Origin: an uncultured Rhodospirillaceae bacterium
GTDB taxonomy: Bacteria; Pseudomonadota; Alphaproteobacteria; Rhodospirillales; Rhodospirillaceae
Reading direction: 5' to 3'
Length of the DNA stretch: 64,000 nucleotides
Assembly: GCA_943787205.1 (NCBI GenBank)
Contig: CALSLN010000009.1
Span: 1-64,000, forward strand
The notes beneath the pieces were generated by a model, which saw only the letters and a program-made list of their open reading frames with translations, did not search any database and was not told the origin of the DNA. This document shows, one piece after another, positions 9,301 through 18,381 of the stretch. The position numbers and the translations under genes are program-made. Numbering within the stretch: position 1 is the first letter of the stretch; every line of letters starts with the position of its first letter.

Positions 9301-10231
9301 TCACCCTTTCATCAGGGCTTTAACATGCGCTGCTGCACTTGCACCAAGAGCGCGTAAGTTATACCCGCCCTCCAGGGCCGAAACCACCCGTCCGTCAGCG
9401 TGTCTATGAGCTACAGATAGGATTTGGCGCGTCACCCAGAAAAAGTCATCTTCCTCCAGCCCCATGTCAGAGAGGGGGTCATCCTTATGGGCATCAAAAC
9501 CGGCAGAAACAAGGATTAGCTCCGGCGCAAATGAGTCCAGCGCCGGCAGAATATCGCGCTCAAAAGCCTTCCGGAATGCGCCGCCACCAGTACCGGGCGG
9601 CAATGGCACATTGACGACATTGTTATGGCCACCCGTATCCTCTGTCGCTCCTGTTCCTGGGTAATGTGGGTACTGATGGGAAGACGCAAAAAACAAATCT
9701 GGCTCGTCCCAAAATATGTCCTGGGTTCCGTTGCCATGATGAACGTCAAAATCAACCACGGCGATTTTTTTTAAGCCCGTGGGCTTGCCGCGCATGCATT
9801 GCGGCAACGGCCACGTTATTTACAAAACAAAACCCCATGGGTCGGTCCCGTTCTGCATGATGGCCAGGAGGGCGAACAGCGCAAAAGGCCGATTCTGCCT
9901 CTCCTGAAATGACAGAATCGACGGCCAGAACAAGAGACCCTGCCCCTCTCCGAATCGCTTCATCTGTCCCTGGTGACATGACGGTATCGGGATCAATATG
10001 GCGATACCCATCGGTTGGAGCGGCTTCAAGAATGGACGTCACCAAGTCGGATGAATGTGGCGCAGCCATCTGGGCCTCAGTAGCATCAATCGGGGTGCGA
10101 CGAATTAAGCGGCCAAAATCTTCATCATTGAGCGCTTTATAAACACTCCGTATTCGGTCCACGCTTTCGGGATGGCCCGGCCCGGTATCGTGATTGAGAA
10201 ATGTGTCGTCCGTTACAAGCAGCACAGCCAT
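9301..10231 (-). pseudogene. HDAC-family deacetylase, split by one frameshift at an A8 run
   Basis: A histone-deacetylase superfamily (class II-like, acetoin utilisation/acetylpolyamine amidohydrolase type) protein of about 308 residues. The N-terminal half (from ATG 10231) contains HDTGPGHPESVDRI and the active-site segment RPPGHHAERDRPMGFCFVNN. The C-terminal half contains the zinc ligands in VVDFDVHHGNGTQDIFW and SAGFDAHKDDPL. The two halves meet at GGGCTTAAAAAAAATCGCC (minus strand): eight A residues where seven keep the frame, at about 9767-9774. Apart from that base the whole family profile is present, so it may be a homopolymer sequencing error, a recent mutation, or a site rescued by slippage. 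The native substrate cannot be told from sequence. The gene sits upstream of xseB, a common alphaproteobacterial arrangement. Confidence 0.88.
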
Positions 10232-10320
10232 TGATCAGGTGTCCATGTTATCGAGCCGGTGAAATATTAACCCATGGCGTTAAAGCATAAACCTCAGCGC
10301 CATTTATTCTCGGATCAATG
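10229..10320. promoter_or_regulatory. Nested inverted repeats in the HDAC/arsR divergent spacer
   Basis: CATTGATC at 10229-10236 is mirrored by GATCAATG at 10313-10320, and inside them ATGGCG at 10274-10279 is mirrored by CGCCAT at 10298-10303. The outer left arm overlaps the HDAC start codon. ArsR-family repressors bind short inverted repeats beside their own promoter, so these are candidate operator elements; that role is inferred only. Confidence 0.3.
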
Positions 10321-10358
10321 AACGATACACTCTCATTGCAATAAGGGGATACATATAC

Positions 10359-10673
10359 GTGGCGGACGACCTAGGCCCACTAGAGAAAGAGGCGGAAGAT
10401 GCCTGCGTAATTCTTCGCGCAATCGGTAATCCGCACCGCCTGATGATTCTATGCCGATTGACCCAACGTGAATATAGCGTCAAAGAACTCGAGACAGTTG
10501 TTAGCCTTGGGCAATCCGCGTTGTCACAGCACTTGGCAAGGCTGCGCCGCGACAATTTGGTGGTAACCAGGCGCGACGCGCAAACAATATATTATGCGTT
10601 GAAAGGAAGTCGGGTTGGTACACTGCTACAGGCCTTAAACGGAGCCATGCGCGCAGAAAAACCTGGAGACTAA
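10359..10673 (+). CDS. ArsR/SmtB family winged-helix repressor
   Basis: A 104-residue HTH_5 repressor. The helix-turn-helix is in VSLGQSALSQHLARLRRDNL (about residues 47-66), followed by the wing VVTRRDAQTIYYAL. Sequence around NPHRLMILCRLTQREYSVKEL resembles BigR/SqrR regulators of sulfide-oxidation genes, and the convergent neighbour is a persulfide-dioxygenase-like enzyme ending 19 bases away. The Cys in MILC (residue 32) corresponds to the first sensing Cys of BigR/SqrR, but no Cys lies in the last helix where their partner residue sits; the only other Cys is C16 in the first helix. The GTG start is preceded by AAGGGG about ten bases upstream. The inducer is therefore uncertain. Confidence 0.88.
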   Translation: MADDLGPLEKEAEDACVILRAIGNPHRLMILCRLTQREYSVKELETVVSLGQSALSQHLARLRRDNLVVTRRDAQTIYYALKGSRVGTLLQALNGAMRAEKPGD

Positions 10674-10691
10674 ATGGACACTTACTCTTTG

Positions 10692-11564
10692 TTAAAGAGC
10701 GTTCAATGGTATCTTGAGATACGACACGCCGTTGCCTTCTGGCTTAGGAAACTCGCCTGCGCGAATATTGACCTGAACCGAGGGAAGAATCAAAGCAGGC
10801 ATCGCTAACGTCGCATCACGCTCTGTTCTCATGCGAACAAAATCTTCTTCTGAAACACCGTCTTTTACATGCTTATTGCTGGCTCGTTCTGCAGCTACCG
10901 TTGTTTCCCAGGCGTACGAGCGCCCATCAGGCCCATAGTCATGACATACGAATAATCGTGTGCTTTCTGGCAATTCCAAGATGCGCTGAATAGAACGATA
11001 CAGCACCGCGGCATCACCGCCGGGAAAATCGCATCGCGCCGTGCCGTAGTCGGGCATAAACAATGTATCACCGACAAAAGCGGCGTCACCGATGAGATAA
11101 GTCATACAGGCTGGGGTATGGCCAGGCGTGTGCCATGCTTCAACGGTAAGCGAACCGACAACGAGCGTCTCACCATCAGATAAAAGGCGATCAAATTGAG
11201 AGCCATCAACAGGCAAGCCATCTCCCAGATTAAAGACTTGGCCGAATACTTTTTGCACATCAGTGATATATGCACCGATTGCGATCGACGCGCCAAGCTG
11301 GGTTTTAAGGTAAGGCGCCGCCGACAAATGGTCCGCATGGGCATGAGTTTCAAGCACCCATTCCACTTCAAGTGAGTCTCGCCGTACAGCGTCTAGGATT
11401 CTGTCCGCACTTTCTGTCGAGGTCCGACCAGAGCTGGCATCAAAGTCCAAGACCGAATCAATAATGATAGCTTTAGGGCCGCCAGGCTCCTGCACGAGAT
11501 AACTGACCGTAAAGGTCCGCTCGTCAAAAAATGCAGTGACAGTGGGCGAGGATGCTAGAGTCAT
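10692..11564 (-). CDS. MBL-fold hydrolase, persulfide dioxygenase (ETHE1/Blh)-like
   Basis: A metallo-beta-lactamase-fold enzyme of 290 residues. The metal motif THAHADHLSAAPYL (HxHxDH) is at about residues 75-88, WHTPGHTPACMTYLIGD supplies the third His, and VGDTLFMPDYGTARCDFPGG matches the ETHE1/Blh persulfide-dioxygenase subgroup, with VCHDYGPDGR further on. Such enzymes oxidise glutathione persulfide to sulfite using mononuclear iron and detoxify sulfide. The BigR-like ArsR gene lies immediately convergent, recalling the bigR-blh regulon, though here the pair is not a single operon. No rhodanese or permease domain is fused. Confidence 0.88.
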   Translation of the reverse strand: MTLASSPTVTAFFDERTFTVSYLVQEPGGPKAIIIDSVLDFDASSGRTSTESADRILDAVRRDSLEVEWVLETHAHADHLSAAPYLKTQLGASIAIGAYITDVQKVFGQVFNLGDGLPVDGSQFDRLLSDGETLVVGSLTVEAWHTPGHTPACMTYLIGDAAFVGDTLFMPDYGTARCDFPGGDAAVLYRSIQRILELPESTRLFVCHDYGPDGRSYAWETTVAAERASNKHVKDGVSEEDFVRMRTERDATLAMPALILPSVQVNIRAGEFPKPEGNGVSYLKIPLNAL

Positions 11565-11659
11565 TGTACCCTCTCGTGATTGCGGCTTTTCAACATGCTA
11601 CTAAAGGCTAGCCGAGAGAACCACACATAAACCCAGCTAAGCTTTGATTAAAATCATCG

Positions 11660-12613
11660 ATGGAGCGGAGAAACGGCTTGAGTTTGCGAATTGGTATTGA
11701 TCTAGGGGGAACGAAGATCGAGCTTGTTGTGCTTGAGGACACTGGCACAGAGGTTTTTCGACGCAGGATTCCAACACCAAGTGGGAACTATGAGGCAACG
11801 ATCGAAGCGATCGTAGATCTCGTGATAAGCACAAAATCGGAACTGAGTTTAAATACGGCGGATGCCTCCCCCTCTGTTGGCATTGGTATTCCAGGGACAC
11901 TTTCGACGACAACGGGGCTTGTCAAAAATGCGAACTCAACATGCCTCATAGGAAAACCGCTCGATAAGGATATTGGCACCCTGCTTGGCCAGCCTGTGCG
12001 GCTCGCCAACGATGCAGATTGCTTCACCTTGTCTGAAGCAATCGACGGCGCAGCCGCGCGTGACAACATCGTGTTTGGCGTCATTTTAGGAACAGGCGTT
12101 GGCGGAGGGTTATCGGTCAACCAACAGCTGGTTATCGGGCCCAATGCTATCACCGGCGAGTGGGGACATAACCCAATGCCTTGGCCGGACTTAGCATTGG
12201 GCGAAACGCCTGGGCCCGCATGCTATTGCGGACATTCGGGTTGTATCGAAACCTTTCTGTCTGGCCCGAGCCTAGTGAAGGATACAACGGCAACTGAGCC
12301 TAAACGCACGTTCAAAACAGCAGAAGAAATTGTGGATGCCGCTGACCAAGGGGACTGTGGCGCCAAGTCAGCTATAGATCGCTATTCGTTGAGGCTCGCA
12401 AAAGCTCTCTCATCGGTCATTAACGTCATAGACCCCAATGTCATCGTTCTCGGTGGAGGGCTCTCGAACATCAGCGCGCTCTACAAGACTATTCCAAGCC
12501 TTTGGGGAAAATTCGTTTTTTCGGACACCGTTGAGACCCATCTAAGGCCACCGCAACACGGGGATTCTAGTGGAGTCCGAGGCGCTGCGTGGTTATGGCC
12601 AAAGCCCAGGTGA
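11660..12613 (+). CDS. mak: ROK-family fructokinase (Mak-like)
   Basis: A sugar kinase of the ROK family, about 317 residues. It shows the ATP site RIGIDLGGTKIELVVLE at the N-terminus, GIPGTLS, VKNANST, LANDADCFTLSEA, the metal-binding GEWGHNP, the zinc Cys cluster CYCGHSGCIETFLSG and the C-terminal GDSSGVRGAAWLW. These segments are close to E. coli Mak (YajF), so fructose 6-phosphorylation is the best call, although ROK kinases accept several hexoses. The first ATG is at 11660. A TTG at 11678, with GGAG well placed upstream, is an alternative start nearer the family N-terminus. It is convergent with eipB. Confidence 0.9.
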   Translation: MERRNGLSLRIGIDLGGTKIELVVLEDTGTEVFRRRIPTPSGNYEATIEAIVDLVISTKSELSLNTADASPSVGIGIPGTLSTTTGLVKNANSTCLIGKPLDKDIGTLLGQPVRLANDADCFTLSEAIDGAAARDNIVFGVILGTGVGGGLSVNQQLVIGPNAITGEWGHNPMPWPDLALGETPGPACYCGHSGCIETFLSGPSLVKDTTATEPKRTFKTAEEIVDAADQGDCGAKSAIDRYSLRLAKALSSVINVIDPNVIVLGGGLSNISALYKTIPSLWGKFVFSDTVETHLRPPQHGDSSGVRGAAWLWPKPR

Positions 12614-12622
12614 CGGTAGCCC

Positions 12623-13459
12623 CTAGTCCTGACAGCTCTTCGCGGCCTGTAAATCAATGAGTGTCGTAAGAACAGAATAGCCACCCATATTTTGATCTAT
12701 TTTTCCTACGATCCCACCCTCATAGAGCTCAACACGCATTTCTTGGCTGGGCAATTCATCAGAACTACTCGTTGGGTAATATGCCAATTGCACTGGCCAT
12801 GCCGGTCCGGTTAACAGGCCATCTGGATCATTGATATCAAGATTGTTCGTATTTCGATTTCCAACGACGGCGGAAATTCTAGTCGGGCCATCTTCCAACA
12901 GACCGTCGGCGACAACGCGGCTGATAAATCGCGTCCCCTTTAGCGCGCTGTTCACAACTTCAGCGGTGTAGTTCAAAGAGAGCTGTGCGCCCGGCTTTAA
13001 GTCATAAGATGCATCTTTGCCCTCTGAATTCGCTTCGACTTCACGATTGCAGGTCATGCGCCCCCCGTCCTCGCCGATCTCGACTTGCCCCTGGTACTGA
13101 TCAACGATTTGGCCGCTCGATGCAATTTGCATTCTAAAATCTGACCGGGTGCCGTCTTTGGCTTCGAACGAGGTAAAGCTCTGCCGCAGGTTAGATTGAC
13201 GTCCCTGACGATCAAGTATTGAGACGTCGAGACTAGACGACTGTTCAAATCCATCACAGACGTCATCGACCACATATACCATAGTACCACCAAGGCCAGC
13301 GGGCCCATCAGCCCCTATCGCTCGACCAAGTCGCACTTCATAAATCGCAGCGTGAGGTTTTATTTGCTGCGCCGAGAGCGACGCTCCGGATAAGACGAAC
13401 ACAACGCATGCGATTAAGAGTCGCGTGATTATAGTTTTGAGCACATACGAGTTTTTCAT
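12623..13459 (-). CDS. eipB: EipB/DUF1849 periplasmic cell-envelope protein
   Basis: A 278-residue secreted protein. A signal peptide covers about residues 1-30 and ends at SLSAQQ. The mature part begins PHAAIYEVRLGRA and includes YVVDDVCDGFEQ, the landmark of DUF1849. In Brucella EipB this Cys pairs with one near the C-terminus, and here the protein ends KSCQD, so the disulfide pair is conserved. EipB is a periplasmic beta-spiral protein needed for envelope integrity in Alphaproteobacteria, acting with lipoproteins and wall synthesis. The upstream spacer (13460-13678) holds GGAGG close to the start; I see no other clear element in it. Confidence 0.88.
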   Translation of the reverse strand: MKNSYVLKTIITRLLIACVVFVLSGASLSAQQIKPHAAIYEVRLGRAIGADGPAGLGGTMVYVVDDVCDGFEQSSSLDVSILDRQGRQSNLRQSFTSFEAKDGTRSDFRMQIASSGQIVDQYQGQVEIGEDGGRMTCNREVEANSEGKDASYDLKPGAQLSLNYTAEVVNSALKGTRFISRVVADGLLEDGPTRISAVVGNRNTNNLDINDPDGLLTGPAWPVQLAYYPTSSSDELPSQEMRVELYEGGIVGKIDQNMGGYSVLTTLIDLQAAKSCQD

Positions 13460-13678
13460 GAAAATAGCCGATTCAGGAGGTCATACAGGAACTTTGTTTG
13501 CGAATTCTCATCCTCGTTTATCAACAATCGCGGACAACACACTCAATCACAAGCATTACACTAACCTACTGCTTTATATAGATTTTTTTGGGTATTAGTC
13601 GCGGAATAGTAGTATTCAACGCCCATGCGACAACTCCTTAACCAGCGATCCTTTGGCCAATAGGTGATATGGGTCTGA

Positions 13679-14494
13679 ATGTTGCCAAACCCGCGGTTGA
13701 CGGGCCCTATGAGCACGAAGAACATGTGTCTCATTCGTGGGGGTCACCTCAACATTTTTCGGGCAAATAAATTCAAGGCGGCAACAGAACAGGCGCACCT
13801 GAAGGTCGTTGACGACCCCACAGACCACAGCGACCTAAACAACAAGCTCTCTAATTTCGTCCGCTTCGCCGAGACGGTCGAGCCTGAATCCGTTGAATCA
13901 ACGGCCATCCTCAAAATTGCGGATCTCGCCCATAGTTTGGTCGCAGAAGTATCCGATCATTTGAAGGCACAGGACCTGCGGATTGCTGAATTAGAAGCCC
14001 TCGCAACGACAGATGAGTTGACGCAAATTCTCAATAAGAGAGGGTTTGAGACACAGCTGGATCATGAATCATCCATCGCCCGTCGTCATGGAGTTGGCGG
14101 CGTTATGATTTTCGTCGACCTCGACGAGTTCAAACCCATAAACGACACCCATGGGCACGCTGCTGGAGACGAAGTCCTTCGTGCCGCTTCCGTGATCCTT
14201 CAAGGCCAAGTCCGAGAAACAGACTATGTTGGTCGTTTAGGTGGTGACGAGTTTGCAATTCTTCTTCCACGGTCCAACAAACGAAACGGACTACGGCGCG
14301 CCCAAGAGTTAGATAAGAAACTCAATAATGCTTACGCTTCTTGGAATGGTATCCAAATTCCTATCAAAGCGAGCTGTGGCATTCATATGTACACGTCCCG
14401 GGCCGGACTAAGTGAGCTCATGGATAGCGCTGATAAGGCGATGTACAAAATTAAGATGGAACGCAAAGAGAAGCACGGTATCGCTCCGCGCTAG
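13679..14494 (+). CDS. Diguanylate cyclase (GGDEF domain)
   Basis: Makes cyclic di-GMP from two GTP. The C-terminal GGDEF domain occupies about residues 110-270: FVDLDEFKPINDTHGHAAGD carries the metal and GTP-binding residues, and RLGGDEFAILLP is the signature with all residues intact. RETD five residues before it forms the product-inhibition I-site. Before the domain are about 100 residues without membrane segments, ending in a short helical stretch (LVAEVSDHLKAQDLRIAELEAL) that could be a dimerising coiled coil. The start is the first ATG, or the Met ten codons later. A hairpin with four T residues follows the gene. Its sensory input is unknown. Confidence 0.93.
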   Translation: MLPNPRLTGPMSTKNMCLIRGGHLNIFRANKFKAATEQAHLKVVDDPTDHSDLNNKLSNFVRFAETVEPESVESTAILKIADLAHSLVAEVSDHLKAQDLRIAELEALATTDELTQILNKRGFETQLDHESSIARRHGVGGVMIFVDLDEFKPINDTHGHAAGDEVLRAASVILQGQVRETDYVGRLGGDEFAILLPRSNKRNGLRRAQELDKKLNNAYASWNGIQIPIKASCGIHMYTSRAGLSELMDSADKAMYKIKMERKEKHGIAPR

Positions 14495-14527
14495 ACCCCA
14501 GTCCACACAAGGGGTTTAGCCCGACGC

Positions 14528-14552
14528 GGAAGTTGCGTTAACACTTCCTTTT
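14528..14552 (+). terminator. Short hairpin plus T-run after the diguanylate cyclase
   Basis: GGAAGT at 14528-14533 pairs with ACTTCC at 14543-14548, followed by TTTT, 34 bases after the cyclase stop codon. The six-base stem is modest, so it is a weak intrinsic terminator candidate. Confidence 0.5.
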
Positions 14553-14558
14553 AGGGTT

Positions 14559-14585
14559 CCTGTTAAGATTATTCTCTTAATCAGG
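14559..14585 (+). other. Second hairpin before the unknown gene at 14605
   Basis: CCTG-TTAAGA pairs with TCTTAA-T-CAGG around a six-base loop, with one bulged T; ten pairs in total. It ends 19 bases before the start codon of the next gene and has no T-run. It may belong to a tandem termination region or to the leader of the downstream mRNA. Confidence 0.4.
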
Positions 14586-14604
14586 CTGCTATGGACGCTT
14601 TGCC

Positions 14605-15213
14605 ATGAGCAAAGGACTCTTTGCCTTTTTCATATCTGGAGCGATTACGGCACTGGTTGCCGTCGTTATTCTTGGCGGCGACTGGTCCGGTCTGTTTTCG
14701 TCATCCGACGAAACACGAACTCCATCGAGCTTCTCCCCAGCGGAAGTCGAGAAGATCATAGCGGATTGGCCGATTGCTATGCAGGCATCAGACCAAGCAT
14801 TGATCGAGTACCGCAATATCGGTGGAAGCCCCAGAGGGGAAGCTGTCGTTCGCAAAGGTGTTCAGGCGAATACTTTTTCACGCCAAAATTGGGAAGCCGG
14901 ACGCGCTGAGTATCTAATCAGCTATTTGCTCATGCTGAGGAATTCTATTTTGAAATATTCGGACCAACATCGCGCACTCGGATATTTCATGGAGCACTAT
15001 GAGCAAAACAAATCTGTAAGCGCTGAGTTGAAAACTTGGCAAATTGACCAAATCGACGTGCTGCTAAAGCAGATCAACGACTCCCCTGACATCAGCGAGT
15101 ACCCACCCGGCGACGTTGAGCTCATGGTGGAATACTTCGAACGCTTCCACGAGATGCTCGTCGGCTACGGGCGGCAACCTAGTTTAGCAGCTAGAACTCA
15201 GGCCTCTCGGTAG
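14605..15213 (+). CDS. Unknown membrane-anchored protein
   Basis: I do not recognise a family. The 202-residue product has one N-terminal membrane segment (about residues 5-25, FAFFISGAITALVAVVIL), then a Ser/Thr-rich linker and a helical soluble part rich in Gln, Glu and Tyr (for example LISYLLMLRNSILKYSDQ and VELMVEYFERFHEML). With two short N-terminal charged residues before the helix, the soluble part is probably periplasmic. It has no Cys. It follows a diguanylate cyclase in the same direction after hairpins, and is convergent with aspS, whose stop lies 15 bases away. It reads as a real gene by length, clean frame and codon use. Confidence 0.75.
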   Translation: MSKGLFAFFISGAITALVAVVILGGDWSGLFSSSDETRTPSSFSPAEVEKIIADWPIAMQASDQALIEYRNIGGSPRGEAVVRKGVQANTFSRQNWEAGRAEYLISYLLMLRNSILKYSDQHRALGYFMEHYEQNKSVSAELKTWQIDQIDVLLKQINDSPDISEYPPGDVELMVEYFERFHEMLVGYGRQPSLAARTQASR

Positions 15214-15228
15214 AATACGCTTCGCGAT

Positions 15229-17043
15229 CTAATCCGCGGCTGGCGCCGACGCTTCACCTTTTTCAACTTCCTTAGGCAAATCGAGCTTGATGTGGAGCTC
15301 TTTCAACTGCTTTTCAAACACCTCATTCGGTGCCTGCATCATTAAGTCTTCTGCCTGATTATTCATCGGGAACAGCGTGACTTCGCGAATATTCGGGGTG
15401 TCGGCCAAGAGCATCACAATACGGTCAATACCTGGGGCGGCTCCACCATGAGGCGGTGCTCCGAATTTGAACGCGTTGAACATACCGCCGAAGCGTTCTT
15501 CAATTACGCTCTCTTCGTAACCAGCAATGTTAAATGCCTTCACCATAATGTCCGGGCGGTGGTTCCGAATAGCACCTGAGCATAATTCGATGCCGTTACA
15601 TACGATGTCGTATTGGAACGCCAAGATGTCTTCAGGATCCTTTGTCTCTAGGGCTTCCAAGCCACCCTGGGGCATAGAGAACGGGTTATGACTAAAGTCC
15701 ACTTCACCCGTGGCTTCGTCGCGCTCGTACATCGGATAGTCGACGATCCAGCATAGGTCAAAGCGGTCTTTGGCGAGAAGGTCGAGTTCCTCACACACTT
15801 TGGTACGGACGAGACCAGCAAATTTCTCAGCAACAGACGGCTTATCACAGACAAAGAAAACGCTATCGCCGGGGCCAACCCCGGTCGCTTCACGGATCGC
15901 TGCAACGCGGTCTTCATCTAGATTCTTCGCAATCGGCCCCTTAGCTCCACCGTCAGCTTCATACACGATATAGCCGAGACCGCCTGCCCCCTCGCTCCGC
16001 GCCCAGTCGTTGAGCTTGTCAAAGTAACTTCTCGGTTGCCCTGCAGATCCCGGCGCTGGAATCGCGCGGACGATAGAACCTTTCTCGATATTCTTGGCGA
16101 ATAAGCCGAAGGACGATCCTGCGAAAGACTCAGTGACGTCCGTAATCAAAAGTGGGTTACGCAAATCGGGCTTGTCGCTGCCATACTTCAACATCGATTC
16201 AGCATAAGGAATACGCGTCCATTTACCTTCGGTCACCGCCCTATCTTTGGCAAACTCTTTAAAAATTCCGCCAATAACAGGTTCGATGGCATCAAACACA
16301 TCATCTTGCGTAACAAAAGCCATCTCTAAATCTAGCTGGTAGAATTCTCCTGGCGAGCGGTCGGCTCTGCCGTCTTCATCTCGAAAACACGGAGCAATCT
16401 GGAAGTAGCGGTCAAAGCCAGACACCATAACCATCTGTTTAAAGATCTGAGGAGCCTGCGGAAGCGCATAGAAACGTCCCGGGTGTAGTCGAGACGGCAC
16501 GAGGAAATCACGTGCACCTTCCGGTGACGATGCGGTCAAAATCGGCGTTTGAAACTCGACAAATCCAGAGTCCGTCATACGCCGACGAATGCTAGATATA
16601 ACCTGTGACCTTAGAAGGATGTTGTTTCGCATCTCTTCGCGGCGCAGGTCGAGGTATCGATACTTGAGGCGCAATTCTTCTGGATAATCGTTTTCTCCAT
16701 AGACCTGAATGGGAAGAACGTCTGTCTGGGACAGCACTTCCACCTCTTCAATCTGCACTTCGACTTTGCCCGTCGGGAGCCGGTCATTCACAGTGTCTTG
16801 CGTCCGCTCAACCACGGTTCCAGTGATGCAAAGAACGGTCTCCGACCGCGCGTTGTCGATGACTGAGAAGACGGGGCTAGACGTATCGACCACGCATTGG
16901 GTCATCCCAAACTGATCTCGCAAATCAACAAAAACCAGGTTTCCGTGGTCACGTTTGCGGTGCACCCAACCTGAGATACGGGCTTGGGTTCCAGCGTCTT
17001 CGAGGCGCAGAGCGCCGCAATTATGCGATCTATAACGGTGCAT
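15229..17043 (-). CDS. aspS: Aspartyl-tRNA synthetase
   Basis: Class IIb synthetase charging tRNA-Asp, 604 residues from ATG 17043, with AGGAA correctly placed upstream. The frame is open for 42 more codons, but those precede the family start [13 protein letters not shown]. The OB-fold anticodon domain contains [20 protein letters not shown] (residues about 22-41). Motif 2 is [19 protein letters not shown], a bacterial GAD insertion lies in the middle, and motif 3 is [17 protein letters not shown]. Whether it also charges tRNA-Asn (non-discriminating) cannot be decided from this window. It is divergent from rnd. Confidence 0.97.
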   Translation of the reverse strand: MHRYRSHNCGALRLEDAGTQARISGWVHRKRDHGNLVFVDLRDQFGMTQCVVDTSSPVFSVIDNARSETVLCITGTVVERTQDTVNDRLPTGKVEVQIEEVEVLSQTDVLPIQVYGENDYPEELRLKYRYLDLRREEMRNNILLRSQVISSIRRRMTDSGFVEFQTPILTASSPEGARDFLVPSRLHPGRFYALPQAPQIFKQMVMVSGFDRYFQIAPCFRDEDGRADRSPGEFYQLDLEMAFVTQDDVFDAIEPVIGGIFKEFAKDRAVTEGKWTRIPYAESMLKYGSDKPDLRNPLLITDVTESFAGSSFGLFAKNIEKGSIVRAIPAPGSAGQPRSYFDKLNDWARSEGAGGLGYIVYEADGGAKGPIAKNLDEDRVAAIREATGVGPGDSVFFVCDKPSVAEKFAGLVRTKVCEELDLLAKDRFDLCWIVDYPMYERDEATGEVDFSHNPFSMPQGGLEALETKDPEDILAFQYDIVCNGIELCSGAIRNHRPDIMVKAFNIAGYEESVIEERFGGMFNAFKFGAPPHGGAAPGIDRIVMLLADTPNIREVTLFPMNNQAEDLMMQAPNEVFEKQLKELHIKLDLPKEVEKGEASAPAAD

Positions 17044-17214
17044 GACCGGGTTCCTATGACAGAAATGGCGACTCTGAGCTGAAAGCCCAGGCAATGGGCG
17101 GAGAAACCACACCGAACCGGCCCATTTGTCAAGGTTTTGCCCAGCCTTGGGGATCAGAAATATGAGCATCTCAGCCGGTTGCGGCCAGCCAGCAGAGACG
17201 ATAAGACAACGGAT

Positions 17215-18375
17215 ATGGATATTATCACTACAACAGACGCCTTAGACGCGTTTTGCAAACGCCTTTCATCGGCAGAGTTCATTACGGTGGACACGGAGTT
17301 TCACCGCGAAACGACCTATTGGCCGCTCCTGTGCCTGGTTCAGGTTGCCGGGCCAGACGAAGCCCACTGCATAGACTCACTTGCAGACGGTATCGACTTG
17401 TCCCCCCTGTACGATCTGTTTCATGATCCTAAAATCGTCAAAGTTTTCCATGCGGCACGACAAGACCTCGAGATTTTCTTTCATAAAGCCGACCTGATTC
17501 CTGCTCCACTGTTCGACACCCAAGTGGCCGCCATGGTCTGTGGATTCGGTGAGTCTGTCGGCTACGAGACGCTCGTCTCCAAGTTAACATCCTCCAAAGT
17601 AGACAAAAGCCAGCGTTTCACGGATTGGACCAGGCGACCTCTGTCAGAGAAGCAAATCGAGTACGCTTTGGCTGACGTCGTTTATTTGCGAGAGGTATAC
17701 GACAAACTCAAAAGTCAGCTTGAAAGTTCGGACAGAGCACCCTGGGTCGCTGAAGAAATGGGCATTCTCACCAGTCCAAAGACATACGACCTTTCACCAG
17801 ACGAGTCTTGGCGTCGACTCAAGTCCAGAGAAAAGAAGCCTCGCTACCTCGCCATTTTGAGGGAAGTATCAGCTTGGCGTGAACGGACAGCTCAAAAACA
17901 GGACACCCCGCGCCGACGTGTCATCAAGGATGACGCCCTCATCGAGCTAGCGGCTTTGAAACCAACTAATGAGAAAGCGTTATCTCAAACAAGGTTGTCC
18001 AAGCATCTCGCGCGAAGCAAGCATGCCGCCGATATATTTGCCGCAATTACACGCGGTATTGAAACCCCTGATGACCTTTGCCCGAAAGTACCAAGATCAC
18101 TAGAGAAACCACCGGGCCTCGGCCCCGTCATCGATCTCCTCAAAGTCCTACTTAAAGCCCGCTGTGAAGGAAGTGACGTGGCTCTGAAACTTGTCGCTAC
18201 GGTCGACGACCTAGAGAAGATTGCGTGTGACGATAATGCTGACGTCGCGGCATTGTCTGGCTGGCGGCGAGAATTATTTGGCGCAGACGCTATACGCCTT
18301 AAGCATGGTCAATTGGCGCTTGGTCTTTCACCCGACAGCAAAACCGTAGACGTTATGGAACGCTCGCAAGGTTGA
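17215..18375 (+). CDS. rnd: Ribonuclease D
   Basis: A 3'-5' exoribonuclease of the DEDD superfamily that trims tRNA and other stable RNA precursors. From ATG 17215 it has 386 residues. Exo I is [15 protein letters not shown] (DxE), Exo II is [13 protein letters not shown], and Exo III is [13 protein letters not shown] (YxxxD). A C-terminal HRDC domain contains [15 protein letters not shown]. The frame is open 26 codons further upstream, but the family N-terminus fits 17215. Its stop lies six bases before the ppx stop on the other strand, so the two are convergent. Confidence 0.94.
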   Translation: MDIITTTDALDAFCKRLSSAEFITVDTEFHRETTYWPLLCLVQVAGPDEAHCIDSLADGIDLSPLYDLFHDPKIVKVFHAARQDLEIFFHKADLIPAPLFDTQVAAMVCGFGESVGYETLVSKLTSSKVDKSQRFTDWTRRPLSEKQIEYALADVVYLREVYDKLKSQLESSDRAPWVAEEMGILTSPKTYDLSPDESWRRLKSREKKPRYLAILREVSAWRERTAQKQDTPRRRVIKDDALIELAALKPTNEKALSQTRLSKHLARSKHAADIFAAITRGIETPDDLCPKVPRSLEKPPGLGPVIDLLKVLLKARCEGSDVALKLVATVDDLEKIACDDNADVAALSGWRRELFGADAIRLKHGQLALGLSPDSKTVDVMERSQG

Positions 18376-18381
18376 TTGGCG

